Shown here in pieces: positions 16,106 to 24,969 of a stretch of DNA of 64,000 nucleotides; the stretch's first letter is position 1, and each line of letters starts with the position of its first letter. The stretch comes from JAFGVL01 sp964546015 (GTDB taxonomy: Bacteria > Bacteroidota > Bacteroidia > Bacteroidales > Paludibacteraceae). The notes beneath the pieces were generated by a model, which saw only the letters and a list, made by a program, of their open reading frames with translations, had not been told where the DNA came from and made no database searches. Where the stretch lies: the NCBI GenBank assembly GCA_964546015.1, contig CAZJHO010000002.1, positions 1-64,000 on the forward strand. The letters run 5' to 3'. A program made the translations under genes and the position numbers.

Positions 16106-18247
16106 TTATTTAACGATGATTATTTTGCGTGTTTCTATGCCGTTTTCAGTTTTTATTTTAGCCAAATAATAACCGGTTATTAAGTTTATAACAGGCACTT
16201 TGATTTCTGTTTCTCCATTAAAACTAAAGTTTTTATAGATATTACCAATCAAGTTCCAAAGCGTTATTTCAAAAATAGGCGAAGAACTCTGAATATGCAG
16301 TAATCCGTCACGGACAGGATTATTTATACTAATAGGAGTCGATTTTATTTCCGGTTTCTTCGTCGGATTTTCTTCTGTAATAGTGATTGTTGCACTTCCG
16401 GTAACTCCGCCGAACGAACCGTCCATTTGTAACCAATAAGTTTTGCCGGGAGTAAGATTCTCAAGTAAATTGATAGTTGCAGCAGGCTCATTGTCCGAAA
16501 CATCATCATTGGCGGCAAGGATGTTGTATTTGCTTGGATCGTCGCTTATAATATCGGCATAAGTTCCTGTAAATGTGGCATCATAAACAGCTATTTGGTT
16601 ATCGAATCCTGAAGTGACAATCTTAACACTGCCCGATGCTGGAGCAACAAAAGTAAACCATAGTGAATTGTCAATTTTATCTTCATCTTCGCACCAACCG
16701 TTTTGTGAAGTGCAACCTATGTCTAATGGGTGTGGTTCGTTTGGTTGTGCGGTAGCACACACATTACTGAATGGTCCTTCTGTTGTTTCTAAGCTAAGCA
16801 TTAAAGCATTTTCGATATCATCGTTTATAGCACAAAGGGAAGCATTGCAGTTTTGAGCATACACTTTAATACAAAGGTCGAAATTGGGACTGCCAATACT
16901 GCCCCAGCCACTTAAACTCGAATATCTACCCCATTGGTAGCCGGTAGGTAGAAGCTCAGGATTTGCAATACTATTAGCCTTTTCTATAGGAAGAGGATAA
17001 ATACTTGTTGTTTGATATTTTATCTTTATATAGAAATCACCGTTCACACCAACCGGATTGTCGAATGTAAAAGTATAATATCCGGGTAAGTTGCATATAT
17101 TGCCTGTACTGGAGCCTAAAAGCCCATATAAATCATTTCCATATTTTATTTTATAAACTTCTATATCAATGGTACTTGAAGCTGAAGAAGCATAGGTGCC
17201 GACTCCCGTTATTTTTTGAGGCGTAGAAGAAGTGTATTTTATTAAAGCTTCGCAGGAAGTATTGCTTCCGTTACCGGTATAAGAAGTGGCTCCCAGTTTA
17301 TCATAATAATAGACTGTATCTACTTGTGTTTTTTCTATTCGTTCTGAAAAAACAGTAGCTTCCGTACCCACTATTTTATCTTCATAAGATAAATAATAAT
17401 ATCCTCCTTCGTTTTTTTCTGTCCCGTAAGTGTTTTTTACAATCCATGCACCGTTATTTTGAGGTTGGTTGGCAGGGTTGAATTTAGTTTTATCGAAGTT
17501 ATCATCCCAACCGATAATCGTACCGGCATGATTAGGAATAGATGTTTGGTCGGTAATTGGAATATAAGCGGCATTGTAGGTAGTGTTGTAGTAAGAAGTA
17601 TTAAAACAAGCAGATGATACAGCAGTGAAAACACCTCCATGATTATAAATCATTTGCTTGGTCAGTTCATTGTTCCCTTTAGGTAAACTTATTGCTTGCG
17701 ATACTAAAGCTACTTTATCTGCATCTGTAATCGGATTACAAATACCCGATTCTGAGCTTATGTAGGGATCTGCAGATTCAAATACAGGTCCGGCAAACCT
17801 TGTAAGATAGGCGGTTGCCATGCTGCCGGTACCTCCATCATCTTTATCGGGAATAAAGCCATGGCAATTAACCAAGTTTTCAACAGAATAGTCTTCTGTT
17901 GCGAAATTTTTAGACCAAATAGATTGTATGGCATCCATTGTAGTGAATCCCCAGCAGGTATTTACACTGCCTTGTGCGCGAGGAGTTGTGAGCCGTGGGA
18001 GAGAATTGAATCCAACCTCTTCGCGTAAATCCAATTTATCGGGAAGCGGGGTTTCACTGCGTAATTGTTGTACTCCTTCGAACGAATATACTGTCGGAGA
18101 AGGTATAAGCCCGTATTGATCTTTGTCTTTATCCTCAAGGTATTTTACAAAATCCGGATTAAGCGGAGCTGTTATAGATAGGAACTCTTCTTGCGAAAAA
18201 GCCAAAATACTAATGCTCAAACTAATTAAAAGGATTGTTTTTTTCAT
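16106..18247 (-). CDS. T9SS-secreted C1 (papain-like) cysteine peptidase
   Basis: A 713-residue secreted protease. Signal peptide about 1-18. The papain fold starts near LDLREEVGFNSLP. The catalytic Cys is in GSVNTCWGFTTMDA (Cys 98), the His in NHAGTIIGWDD and the Asn in WIVKNTYGTEKNEGGYYYLS. Residues about 470-625 form a pre-peptidase C-terminal-like beta domain (LWFTFVAPASGSVKIVTSG). The final 75 or so residues are a type A T9SS sorting domain ending ETRKIIIVK. It should be exported and then anchored or released at the cell surface. Confidence 0.87.
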   Translation of the reverse strand: MKKTILLISLSISILAFSQEEFLSITAPLNPDFVKYLEDKDKDQYGLIPSPTVYSFEGVQQLRSETPLPDKLDLREEVGFNSLPRLTTPRAQGSVNTCWGFTTMDAIQSIWSKNFATEDYSVENLVNCHGFIPDKDDGGTGSMATAYLTRFAGPVFESADPYISSESGICNPITDADKVALVSQAISLPKGNNELTKQMIYNHGGVFTAVSSACFNTSYYNTTYNAAYIPITDQTSIPNHAGTIIGWDDNFDKTKFNPANQPQNNGAWIVKNTYGTEKNEGGYYYLSYEDKIVGTEATVFSERIEKTQVDTVYYYDKLGATSYTGNGSNTSCEALIKYTSSTPQKITGVGTYASSASSTIDIEVYKIKYGNDLYGLLGSSTGNICNLPGYYTFTFDNPVGVNGDFYIKIKYQTTSIYPLPIEKANSIANPELLPTGYQWGRYSSLSGWGSIGSPNFDLCIKVYAQNCNASLCAINDDIENALMLSLETTEGPFSNVCATAQPNEPHPLDIGCTSQNGWCEDEDKIDNSLWFTFVAPASGSVKIVTSGFDNQIAVYDATFTGTYADIISDDPSKYNILAANDDVSDNEPAATINLLENLTPGKTYWLQMDGSFGGVTGSATITITEENPTKKPEIKSTPISINNPVRDGLLHIQSSSPIFEITLWNLIGNIYKNFSFNGETEIKVPVINLITGYYLAKIKTENGIETRKIIIVK

Positions 18248-18283
18248 ACTATAAAAATAAATGAACTTTAAATTTTGATTTTT

Positions 18284-19537
18284 TTATCCAAAAAATAAAT
18301 AACCGAAAGTGATAGCTGCTAATACGCCCATTAAGTCAACAAACAGACCTGCACCTACAGCATAACGAGTGTTTTTTATTCCCACAGAACCAAAATATAA
18401 TGCTACAATATAAAAAGTGGTATCAGCAGCACCTTGAAATAGACACGAAAGTTTTCCGGCAAACGAATCGGGTCCGAAAGTAGCCATCGACTCTACCATC
18501 ATTGCTTTTGCACCGCTACCACTGAGGGGTTTCATCAATGCAACCGGCAATGCATCTACAAAATCGGTATTGGTGCCAAAAACTCCAAAAAAAGCCCGTA
18601 ATCCGTCCATTAATAAACTCATGGCGCCTGAAGCACGGAAAACACCGATAGCGACAAGCATTCCGACCATAAATGGTAAAATCTTGACTGATGTTTCGAA
18701 ACCGGATTTAGCTCCCTCGATAAAGGCATTGTAAACATTTACTTTTTTCCATAAAGCACCGCCTAGAAAAACGACTATAATAATCAGTAACAATAAATTA
18801 CTCACTACTTTCGATACTAATGCCATCTCTTCTTGGTTCAAGCGTGAGAATCCGAAGATAATTGAAGTCAAGGCAAGTAAAATACCTCCGATCCAACAAA
18901 TAACGGTACGATTCCAAAGGTTTAGTTTTTGTTTAATACCAACAAATAAAATAGCAGAGAGCATAGCTACTGCGGTAGTCATCAAAAGTGGTATAAACAC
19001 ATCGGTAGGATTAGCGGCAAGTTCTCCATTCGGTCCGAGTACGGTTGCACGCATTGCCAATATAGATACGGGTATAATCGTAAGACCCGAAGTATTTAAT
19101 GCCAAAAACATGATTTGGGCATTAGAAGCTTTGTCTTTATCAGGATTAAGGGATTGTAAGCTGTCCATTGCTTTTAGTCCAAGTGGAGTAGCAGCATTGT
19201 CTAATCCGAGCATATTTGCTGAGAAGTTCATTAATAACTGTCCGTTGACGGGATGATTTTTTGGTACTTCGGGAAATAATTTTGAAAAGAAAGGCCCAAT
19301 AATGCGTGAAAGAAAATTGATAGCGCCGGCTTTTTCACCAATATTCATAATTCCCAACCAAAGAGTCATTACTCCGGCTAATGGCAGTGCAATATTCATT
19401 ATTGCCATTTTAGCCATATCGAAGGTGCTGTCAATCATGCGCTCGAAAACGGCAGCATCACCCAAAAACAAGAATTGTATAATAGCTACAAAAAAGCCGA
19501 CAAGAAAGAATCCTACCCAGATAAAATTTAATGCCAT
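18284..19537 (-). CDS. SpmA-SpmB fused nucleoside-recognition (Gate) membrane protein
   Basis: A 417-residue polytopic membrane protein. The N-terminal half matches SpmA (LWLGIMNIGEKAGAINFLSR, NMLGLDNAATPLGLKAM) and the C-terminal half matches SpmB (ETSVKILPFMVGMLVAIGVF, KPLSGSGAKAMMVE, CLFQGAADTTFYIVALYFG). In Bacillus these are two spore-maturation genes; here they are one polypeptide in an organism with no sign of sporulation. The open frame reaches a TTG at 19564, but that lies in the promoter box, so ATG 19537 is used. The transported substrate is unknown. Confidence 0.87.
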   Translation of the reverse strand: MALNFIWVGFFLVGFFVAIIQFLFLGDAAVFERMIDSTFDMAKMAIMNIALPLAGVMTLWLGIMNIGEKAGAINFLSRIIGPFFSKLFPEVPKNHPVNGQLLMNFSANMLGLDNAATPLGLKAMDSLQSLNPDKDKASNAQIMFLALNTSGLTIIPVSILAMRATVLGPNGELAANPTDVFIPLLMTTAVAMLSAILFVGIKQKLNLWNRTVICWIGGILLALTSIIFGFSRLNQEEMALVSKVVSNLLLLIIIVVFLGGALWKKVNVYNAFIEGAKSGFETSVKILPFMVGMLVAIGVFRASGAMSLLMDGLRAFFGVFGTNTDFVDALPVALMKPLSGSGAKAMMVESMATFGPDSFAGKLSCLFQGAADTTFYIVALYFGSVGIKNTRYAVGAGLFVDLMGVLAAITFGYLFFG

Positions 19538-19561
19538 ATATCTTATGTATATAAATAAATG

Positions 19562-19569
19562 CAAAGATA
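19562..19569 (-). promoter_or_regulatory. -7 box of the SpmAB-like gene
   Basis: Minus-strand TATCTTTG is a perfect TAnnTTTG, 25 nt upstream of the ATG at 19537. It also shows that the longer TTG-initiated frame is not the real start. Confidence 0.6.
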
Positions 19570-19580
19570 GTGAAAAAGTG

Positions 19581-19684
19581 ATGTGCTAATAGCTACGAGT
19601 GATGAGTAAAAAGAAAAAAAGAGTCAAGATTTTTATCCTGACTCTTTGTAATTAAACTATTAACACATAGCTATTAGCTCATCA
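19581..19684. repeat. inverted word repeat enclosing a terminator
   Basis: The left arm (19583-19608) contains GCTAATAGCTACGAGTGATG. The right arm (19665-19684) contains ATAGCTATTAGCTCATCA. The two share reverse-complementary words (GCTAATAGCTA against TAGCTATTAGC). A terminator hairpin occupies the middle (19618-19647). Confidence 0.65.
19618..19647 (-). terminator. intrinsic terminator downstream of the 225-residue secreted protein gene
   Basis: AAAGAGTCA (19618-19626) pairs perfectly with TGACTCTTT (19639-19647). On the minus strand it is followed by a run of T, 35 nt after the stop at 19682. Confidence 0.8.
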
Positions 19685-20359
19685 TTTCTGTATTTTAACA
19701 GTAAGGATAAAGCGCTGGTATTCGCCTCTTCCTTTTTCTGCAGGTTTTTCTTCATCATCTTCAAGAGCTGTAATTTTGATTAATCCTTTCTTGCCAGGTT
19801 TTGATTTTTTCCCTTCTAATTGGAAAGCGATGATGTCTCCCACTTTAATATCCGAAGCTATGTAAGAGTCTTCAATATTGATGGCGTCAATTGATTCGTA
19901 AGTTGCACCGTCAAAATCTACATCACTTACTTTTTCTAATTTAGTAGCCTTGCGTGTATTCCAATTTTTTAGTGCAAAATAAGAATTCGGGTTGTCGCTT
20001 TTTCCTTCAAATTTACAGAAAGGAGTAGTTCCGCCTTCTTTCTCCCAATTGATGGTAATGTTTGGATTGTTTGGAGCAAATAAGTAGAAGTTTTTGAATT
20101 TATCTTTATTTGCTTTGCCGAAGAATAACATGACATCAATGTCTCCTCCCGCTTGATCAACGGCATTTTGCATAGAATAAGTTATACCGGAAGTAAGATC
20201 AAGCGCACTACCTTTTTTAGCGGTATTTCTACCTGATTGCCCATAAATATAGCAGTCTTTATAAGTTCTTATGGAGCCTGCTTTTTCTTTTTTTGCTATA
20301 GCTCCGATTGGGAGCAACATAGCACATACAAGAATAATTGCTGTTCTTTTCATAATCAT
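19682..20359 (-). CDS. secreted protein of unknown function
   Basis: A 225-residue protein with an N-terminal signal peptide (about 1-22, ending GAIAK). The mature part is Lys/Asp-rich with beta-type spacing, for example YLFAPNNPNITINWEKEGG and VGDIIAFQLEGKKSKPGKKG. There is no lipobox and no sorting domain. I do not recognise the family. MIMK allows a start at 20359 or 20353. A possible minus-strand TATATTTG box is at 20407-20414. It has its own terminator and appears monocistronic. Confidence 0.6.
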   Translation of the reverse strand: MIMKRTAIILVCAMLLPIGAIAKKEKAGSIRTYKDCYIYGQSGRNTAKKGSALDLTSGITYSMQNAVDQAGGDIDVMLFFGKANKDKFKNFYLFAPNNPNITINWEKEGGTTPFCKFEGKSDNPNSYFALKNWNTRKATKLEKVSDVDFDGATYESIDAINIEDSYIASDIKVGDIIAFQLEGKKSKPGKKGLIKITALEDDEEKPAEKGRGEYQRFILTVKIQK

Positions 20360-20635
20360 TAAATTTTAAAATTCACAAAAGCATTTAATATTGTCAAATA
20401 TGGTGCCAAATATACAAATTAATTGTAAACCTGAAAAATAACAAAGACCGGCAGTGTCATAAATTTTGTAAAAAATACTTTTTAAAAGATTATGGTAGAA
20501 AAATATTATTGAAAGTGTTTTTGTAAATGCAAAAGCTTATTTTTGTGGCGTCATGTTATTTTAATAATAAAATGAAATTTTTTCTTGTATGTTTATAAAA
20601 ATAAGTAGACTGTAATAATTTGAAAACGCAATAAC

Positions 20636-21142
20636 ATGAAAAAATATCTGATTTTATTCTTATTCTCTTCATTATCCTTTGTACAAGTTCAAGCGAAAAT
20701 TGATAAAAATAAATTAATAATCGGAGGAAATTTAGGTGGTACTATTACCAACGATATAAAATCGGTAACTGTTTCTCCTCAAATAGGATACCGTTTTAAT
20801 CAATTTTTTTCTTCAGGTTTTGGTCTTGGTTATAATTATTACAGCTATGATTATGGTATTTCCGAGAGGATTTCTCGAAATTATTTGGGACTTAATGTGT
20901 ACGGAGAAGTTAATCCTATAAAATATGTCGCATTCAGAGTACAACCTGAAATACAATATTTATGGGGAAAAAATATTGATTCGCAAGCAGTTCCTTGTGT
21001 TCTTGTCGGAGGTGGTTTAACTTTGCCTGCAGGAAATCGAGGAGGAATAAGCGTGATGATTTATTATGATGTAATTCAGCATGAAAACTCGCCTTATGGG
21101 AATGAGATATTTTATTCTATTGGATATGTTTTTGGGTTTTAA
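20636..21142 (+). CDS. small outer-membrane beta-barrel protein
   Basis: A 168-residue protein with a signal peptide (about 1-20, FVQVQAK). The rest reads as about eight amphipathic strands: LIIGGNLGGTIT, VSPQIGYRFNQFFSSGFGLG, YVAFRVQPEIQYLWG, LPAGNRGGISVMIYYDVIQ, and the terminal SIGYVFGF ending in Phe. This is an OmpX/OmpW-sized barrel. It is monocistronic and has no recognised partner nearby. Its function is unknown. Confidence 0.72.
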   Translation: MKKYLILFLFSSLSFVQVQAKIDKNKLIIGGNLGGTITNDIKSVTVSPQIGYRFNQFFSSGFGLGYNYYSYDYGISERISRNYLGLNVYGEVNPIKYVAFRVQPEIQYLWGKNIDSQAVPCVLVGGGLTLPAGNRGGISVMIYYDVIQHENSPYGNEIFYSIGYVFGF

Positions 21143-21221
21143 TGTTGATGTATTTAAAAAGCGCAATGCAAAAGTTTTAATTTGTAATATTTAATTCTTT
21201 AAATTAACCGTTTTTTATGAT

Positions 21222-21229
21222 TACCTTTG
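21222..21229 (+). promoter_or_regulatory. -7 box of the SlyD-like gene
   Basis: TACCTTTG fits TAnnTTTG, 25 nt upstream of the ATG at 21255. Confidence 0.55.
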
Positions 21230-21254
21230 TAAAAAATAACTATAAATATATATA

Positions 21255-21815
21255 ATGACAATTTCAGAAAGCATGATGGTAGCCGTATCGTACAATTTGT
21301 ATGTGCCTACCGAAAACAATGAAGAAGAGCTAATGGAGCAAGCTCTACAGCAAAAACCTTTTGTGTTTTGTTTTGGCTTAGGTATGACACTACCTAAATT
21401 TGAAGAGGAATTAAAAGGTAAAAAAACAGGAGATAAGTTTGATTTTACTATATCTAAAGAAGATGGCTACGGTGAATACATGGAAGATTATGTGATCGAC
21501 TTAGAAAAAAATCTGTTCGAAATTGATGGTAAATTCGACAGCGATATGATTTTCCCTGGAAACATTGTTCCATTAATGGACTCCGAAGGAAATCGCATAA
21601 ACGCTTCCGTTTTGGAAATAGGTAAAGATGCTGTTAAGGTTGATTTGAACCATCCATTAGCAGGAGAAGATCTTCATTTTGTGGGCGAAGTTCTTGATGT
21701 ACACCCTGCATCGGAAGAAGAAATTAAAGCTATTATGGGTAGTGATTGCGGCGGTGGTTGCAGTTGCGATGATATGACTGATTGCAATAGTAAAGGTTGT
21801 GGTTGCGGGCACTAA
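21255..21815 (+). CDS. SlyD-like FKBP-type peptidyl-prolyl isomerase
   Basis: A 186-residue cytoplasmic foldase. The FKBP half (MMVAVSYNLYV, PFVFCFGLGMTLPKFEEELKG) is interrupted by the insert-in-flap region typical of SlyD, and HPLAGEDLHFVGEVLDVHPA is the diagnostic closing motif. The last 20 residues are Cys/Gly-rich, with Cys at CGGGCSC, DCNSKGCGCGH, and resemble the metal-binding tail that gives SlyD nickel and zinc affinity. The spacing to aroC is 45 nt, so the two may be transcribed together. Confidence 0.9.
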   Translation: MTISESMMVAVSYNLYVPTENNEEELMEQALQQKPFVFCFGLGMTLPKFEEELKGKKTGDKFDFTISKEDGYGEYMEDYVIDLEKNLFEIDGKFDSDMIFPGNIVPLMDSEGNRINASVLEIGKDAVKVDLNHPLAGEDLHFVGEVLDVHPASEEEIKAIMGSDCGGGCSCDDMTDCNSKGCGCGH

Positions 21816-21860
21816 TTCAATTACGATTTACAAGAAAGAACTTGTAGCTTGTTTATTTAT

Positions 21861-22928
21861 ATGAACACATTCGGCAAACTTTTTAAACTTACATCTTTTG
21901 GCGAATCGCACGGAGTTGCGGTAGGAGGAATTATAGATGGTTGTCCGGCAGGTATTCTATTGGACGAGTATTTTGTGCAAAAAGAGCTCGATCGCCGAAA
22001 ACCAGGTCAATCGGATATAACAACACCTCGCAACGAACCTGATAAAATAGAATTTTTATCAGGAATTTTTGAAGGAAAAACTACCGGTATGCCTATCGCT
22101 TTTATTGTCCGGAATGCAACGCAACGATCAAATGATTATGAAAACTTGCGTAATGTGTTTCGTCCTTCACATGCCGATTATACTTATCAAACCAAATATG
22201 GCATTCGCGATCATCGGGGAGGAGGGCGTTCTTCTGCACGAGAAACAATAACTCGTGTGGTAGCAGGAGCTGTTGCGAAATTAGCGCTAAAACAAATAGG
22301 TGTTGAAATTACGGCATATACTTCGCAAGTCGGGCATATTGCTATTGAAAATGATTATAAGTTATATGATTTTTCAATGATTGAAAAAAATGCTGTTCGT
22401 TGCCCAAACCCGTTGAAGGCAGAAGAAATGGCAGAATATATCCGCAAGCTCAAAAAACAAGGCGACAGTATTGGTGGTATAATCACTTGTGTTGCCAAGG
22501 GAGTACCTGTAGGTTGGGGAGAACCGGTCTTTTATAAGTTAAATGCAGTTCTGGGTAGTGCTATGCTTTCAATTAATGCTTGCAAGGGTTTTGAGTACGG
22601 TTCTGGTTTTGATGTTGTAGGAAAGGGTTCCGAATATAATGATGAGTTTTATGCCGAAGGTGGTAGGGTAAAAACACGAACCAATTTTTCAGGGGGCATT
22701 CAAGGTGGTATCTCCAACGGGCAAGATGTTTACTTTCGAGTAGCTTTCAAACCGGCTCCGACGATTTTGCAAGAGCAACATACTATTAATACCGATTTCA
22801 ACGAAATAACGATTACGGCAAAAGGTCGTCATGATCCATGTGTATTACCTCGTGCAGTGCCTATTGTAGAAGCTATGACAGCAATGGTACTGTTGGATAT
22901 GTGTTTGTTAGATAAAAGTTATAAATAA
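21861..22928 (+). CDS. aroC: chorismate synthase
   Basis: Last step of the shikimate pathway: EPSP to chorismate with reduced FMN. From ATG 21861 the protein has 355 residues. Signature motifs are GESHGVAVGGIIDGCPAG at the N-terminus, DHRGGGRSSARETITRVVAG in the middle and GRHDPCVLPRAVPIVEAM at the end. The TTG at 21849 in the same frame would add only MFIY and is not needed. A strong terminator follows. No other aromatic genes are adjacent. Confidence 0.96.
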   Translation: MNTFGKLFKLTSFGESHGVAVGGIIDGCPAGILLDEYFVQKELDRRKPGQSDITTPRNEPDKIEFLSGIFEGKTTGMPIAFIVRNATQRSNDYENLRNVFRPSHADYTYQTKYGIRDHRGGGRSSARETITRVVAGAVAKLALKQIGVEITAYTSQVGHIAIENDYKLYDFSMIEKNAVRCPNPLKAEEMAEYIRKLKKQGDSIGGIITCVAKGVPVGWGEPVFYKLNAVLGSAMLSINACKGFEYGSGFDVVGKGSEYNDEFYAEGGRVKTRTNFSGGIQGGISNGQDVYFRVAFKPAPTILQEQHTINTDFNEITITAKGRHDPCVLPRAVPIVEAMTAMVLLDMCLLDKSYK

Positions 22929-22938
22929 TTTTCTTGTC

Positions 22939-22976
22939 AATAAAGTTTCAATTATAATTGAGACTTTATTTATTTT
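22939..22976 (+). terminator. terminator downstream of aroC
   Basis: AATAAAGTTTCAATT (22939-22953) pairs with AATTGAGACTTTATT (22956-22970), with one G-U pair in 15, followed by a T-rich tail. Confidence 0.78.
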
Positions 22977-23001
22977 GGAAACAAAGTTTAATTAAAATCG
23001 A

Positions 23002-23814
23002 ATGATTATTCCTAAACTAAAATATACAGATTCCGGTAATTTCTTTTTGTTTGCTGGTCCTTGTGTTATCGAAGGTGAAGATATGGCGTTACATATAGCC
23101 GAAACGCTTTGTAATATTAGTGATAAATATAAAATCCCTTTTGTTTTCAAAGGTTCCTACCGTAAGGCAAATCGCTCGCGCTTAGATTCGTTCATAGGTA
23201 TTGGCGACAAAAAAGCATTAAATATTTTAAGAATTATTGGTGAAAAATTCGATATTCCTGTTGTAACTGATATTCATACCGAGCAAGAAGCATTTTTGGC
23301 AGCACAATATGTAGATGTGCTGCAGATTCCGGCTTTTCTTTGCCGGCAGACAGAATTGTTGGTTGCAGCAGCTAAAACAGGAAAAGTAATAAACATCAAG
23401 AAAGGACAATTTTTGGCACCGGAAGCCATGCAGTTTGCTGCACAAAAAGTAGTAGATGCGGGAAATAATAAGATAATGCTTACCGAACGAGGCAATAGCT
23501 TTGGTTACCAGGATTTGATTGTTGATTATCGAGGTATTCCTGTGATGCAAAAGACGGGCTTTCCTGTGATATTAGATATTACACACTCGTTGCAACAGCC
23601 GAATCAATCAGTCGGAGTGACAGGAGGGCAACCGGAAATGATTGAAACCATTGCTCGGGCAGGAATTGCTGTTGGGGTAGATGGTTTGTTTATGGAAACG
23701 CACCCGGATCCTTCATGTGCCAAATCAGATGGTGCAAATATGTTGCCTCTAGCACAAGCAGAAAGTTTATTGTCTAAATTGGTGAAATTACGACAATTGG
23801 TGAATCAATTATGA
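23002..23814 (+). CDS. kdsA: 3-deoxy-8-phosphooctulonate synthase
   Basis: Condenses PEP with arabinose 5-phosphate to give KDO 8-phosphate for lipopolysaccharide. The 270-residue protein has FAGPCVIEGEDMA, KGSYRKANRSR, GKVINIKKGQFLAPEAM, ERGNSFGYQDLIVDYRG and METHPDPSCAKSDGANM. Cys 21 in AGPC marks the metal-dependent class seen in Aquifex, with His, Glu and Asp ligands in later motifs. The radical SAM gene overlaps its stop by 4 nt (ATGA). kdsB, kdsD and kdsC are not nearby. Confidence 0.94.
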   Translation: MIIPKLKYTDSGNFFLFAGPCVIEGEDMALHIAETLCNISDKYKIPFVFKGSYRKANRSRLDSFIGIGDKKALNILRIIGEKFDIPVVTDIHTEQEAFLAAQYVDVLQIPAFLCRQTELLVAAAKTGKVINIKKGQFLAPEAMQFAAQKVVDAGNNKIMLTERGNSFGYQDLIVDYRGIPVMQKTGFPVILDITHSLQQPNQSVGVTGGQPEMIETIARAGIAVGVDGLFMETHPDPSCAKSDGANMLPLAQAESLLSKLVKLRQLVNQL

Positions 23815-24815
23815 ATTACTACCAATTACTTAAAATAAACAAATTCATAGATAGTCCTCACATTAAAATGTTGGGGATTGCTGTTTTGTATTTATTGCGT
23901 AAGCGATATTTTGCAATTTTTATGGATCCGGTAAATGGTTGTAATTTGCGTTGTCAGATATGTTATTTCAGTGATCCGAATTACCAGCCCAATAAAAAAC
24001 CACCTATTTCAATTGATGATCTGAAATTAATTGCAATATCATTTTTTCCTTACGCTCTCCGCTTACAAATAGGCTGTGGTACAGAACCAACACTTTATAA
24101 ACATAACTCGGAGATAATTAAATTAGCTAAAAAATCAGGGATTAATCAGGTTTCCTTTACAACAAATGCGAATTTATTAACAAGAGAAAATATTCGGGAT
24201 TTGTTGATGTCCGGATTAGATGAAATAATTATTTCCATGCATGGAGTTTATTGTGAAACATACGAAACTCTGATGCGAGGAGCTTCATATGAGAAATTTC
24301 ATCAGGTACTCGTTTTTATTAATGAAGAACGAAAAGTATATCCTAATTTTAAATTACGAATAAATTATACAATTAATCAGGACAATTTATTTGAGTTGAG
24401 TCATTTTTTCGAAATTATGGGTAGATATAATATTGATGTGTTACAACTTCGTCCATTGCGTAAATTAGGAGAAACAGCTTATGATAAGTTTGATCTTCTT
24501 GCTTTAGAGAAAGAATATTCGAGAATTATCCTTGAATTAAAAAATGAATGTAAGAATCGGAGAATAACCTGTTTGACTACTCCGGATTTAAAGAGTAAAG
24601 AAACAAACAAAGGAGCGGATATTACGCAGTTTACTTATTGTTACATATCTCCTAAAGAATACGGAAACTCCGATTTTAATATACAAAAAGAATCATGGCG
24701 TGAATTTTGTAAACGCACAAAATTTTTAAAAAGAATACTCAAATGTGCGTTATTGTCCCAAAAAGTTTCGTTGAAAACAGCCGAATCGCATGGAAATTAT
24801 GAGGTAAACCTTTAA
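23811..24815 (+). CDS. radical SAM protein of unknown function
   Basis: A 334-residue protein with the radical SAM cluster motif CNLRCQICYF (Cys at about 44, 48 and 51). A glycine/GTEP-like SAM site (GCGTEPTL) and QVSFTTNANLLT, EIIISMHGVYCETYE follow as in the TIM-barrel core. The C-terminal Cys residues (CLTTPDLK, TYCYISP) are few and do not clearly form a SPASM cluster. It overlaps kdsA by 4 nt, so it is translationally coupled to LPS sugar synthesis. That hints at an envelope role but does not prove it. Confidence 0.82.
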   Translation: MNYYQLLKINKFIDSPHIKMLGIAVLYLLRKRYFAIFMDPVNGCNLRCQICYFSDPNYQPNKKPPISIDDLKLIAISFFPYALRLQIGCGTEPTLYKHNSEIIKLAKKSGINQVSFTTNANLLTRENIRDLLMSGLDEIIISMHGVYCETYETLMRGASYEKFHQVLVFINEERKVYPNFKLRINYTINQDNLFELSHFFEIMGRYNIDVLQLRPLRKLGETAYDKFDLLALEKEYSRIILELKNECKNRRITCLTTPDLKSKETNKGADITQFTYCYISPKEYGNSDFNIQKESWREFCKRTKFLKRILKCALLSQKVSLKTAESHGNYEVNL

Positions 24816-24821
24816 TTGTTC

Positions 24822-24850
24822 TTGTTTTTCATTTTTTATCATTACTTTTG
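24822..24850 (+). promoter_or_regulatory. corA promoter
   Basis: TTG at 24822-24824 and TACTTTTG at 24843-24850 with an 18-nt spacer fit the Bacteroidota -33/-7 pattern. Transcription would start near 24857, giving a leader of about 110 nt before the corA ATG. Confidence 0.6.
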
Positions 24851-24877
24851 CACCGCTAAAATTAATAGTAATCAATC

Positions 24878-24907
24878 ATGGACGATTATCATTCGTGTAG
24901 TAGTTAA
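24878..24907 (+). CDS. candidate nine-codon leader peptide upstream of corA
   Basis: An ATG at 24878 opens a short frame encoding MDDYHSCSS and stopping at TAA 24905-24907. It lies in the corA leader, 5 nt before the first hairpin strand. There is no strong Shine-Dalgarno sequence, which is normal in this phylum. Its reality is inferred from its position next to competing hairpins. Confidence 0.4.
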   Translation: MDDYHSCSS

Positions 24908-24912
24908 ATCCG

Positions 24913-24969
24913 GATAGAGGCTTGGAGAATCTCAGAACAACCTCTATCTATAAATTGTGGAGGATTGTT
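24913..24969 (+). promoter_or_regulatory. two mutually exclusive hairpins in the corA leader
   Basis: Hairpin A pairs GATAGAGG (24913-24920) with CCTCTATC (24941-24948), 8 perfect bp. Hairpin B pairs AACAACCTC (24936-24944) with GAGG plus TTGTT (24960-24963 and 24965-24969), 9 bp around one bulged A. Both use CCTC at 24941-24944, so only one can form. Hairpin B buries the GGAGG ribosome binding site directly before the ATG at 24970; hairpin A leaves it free. Confidence 0.6.
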
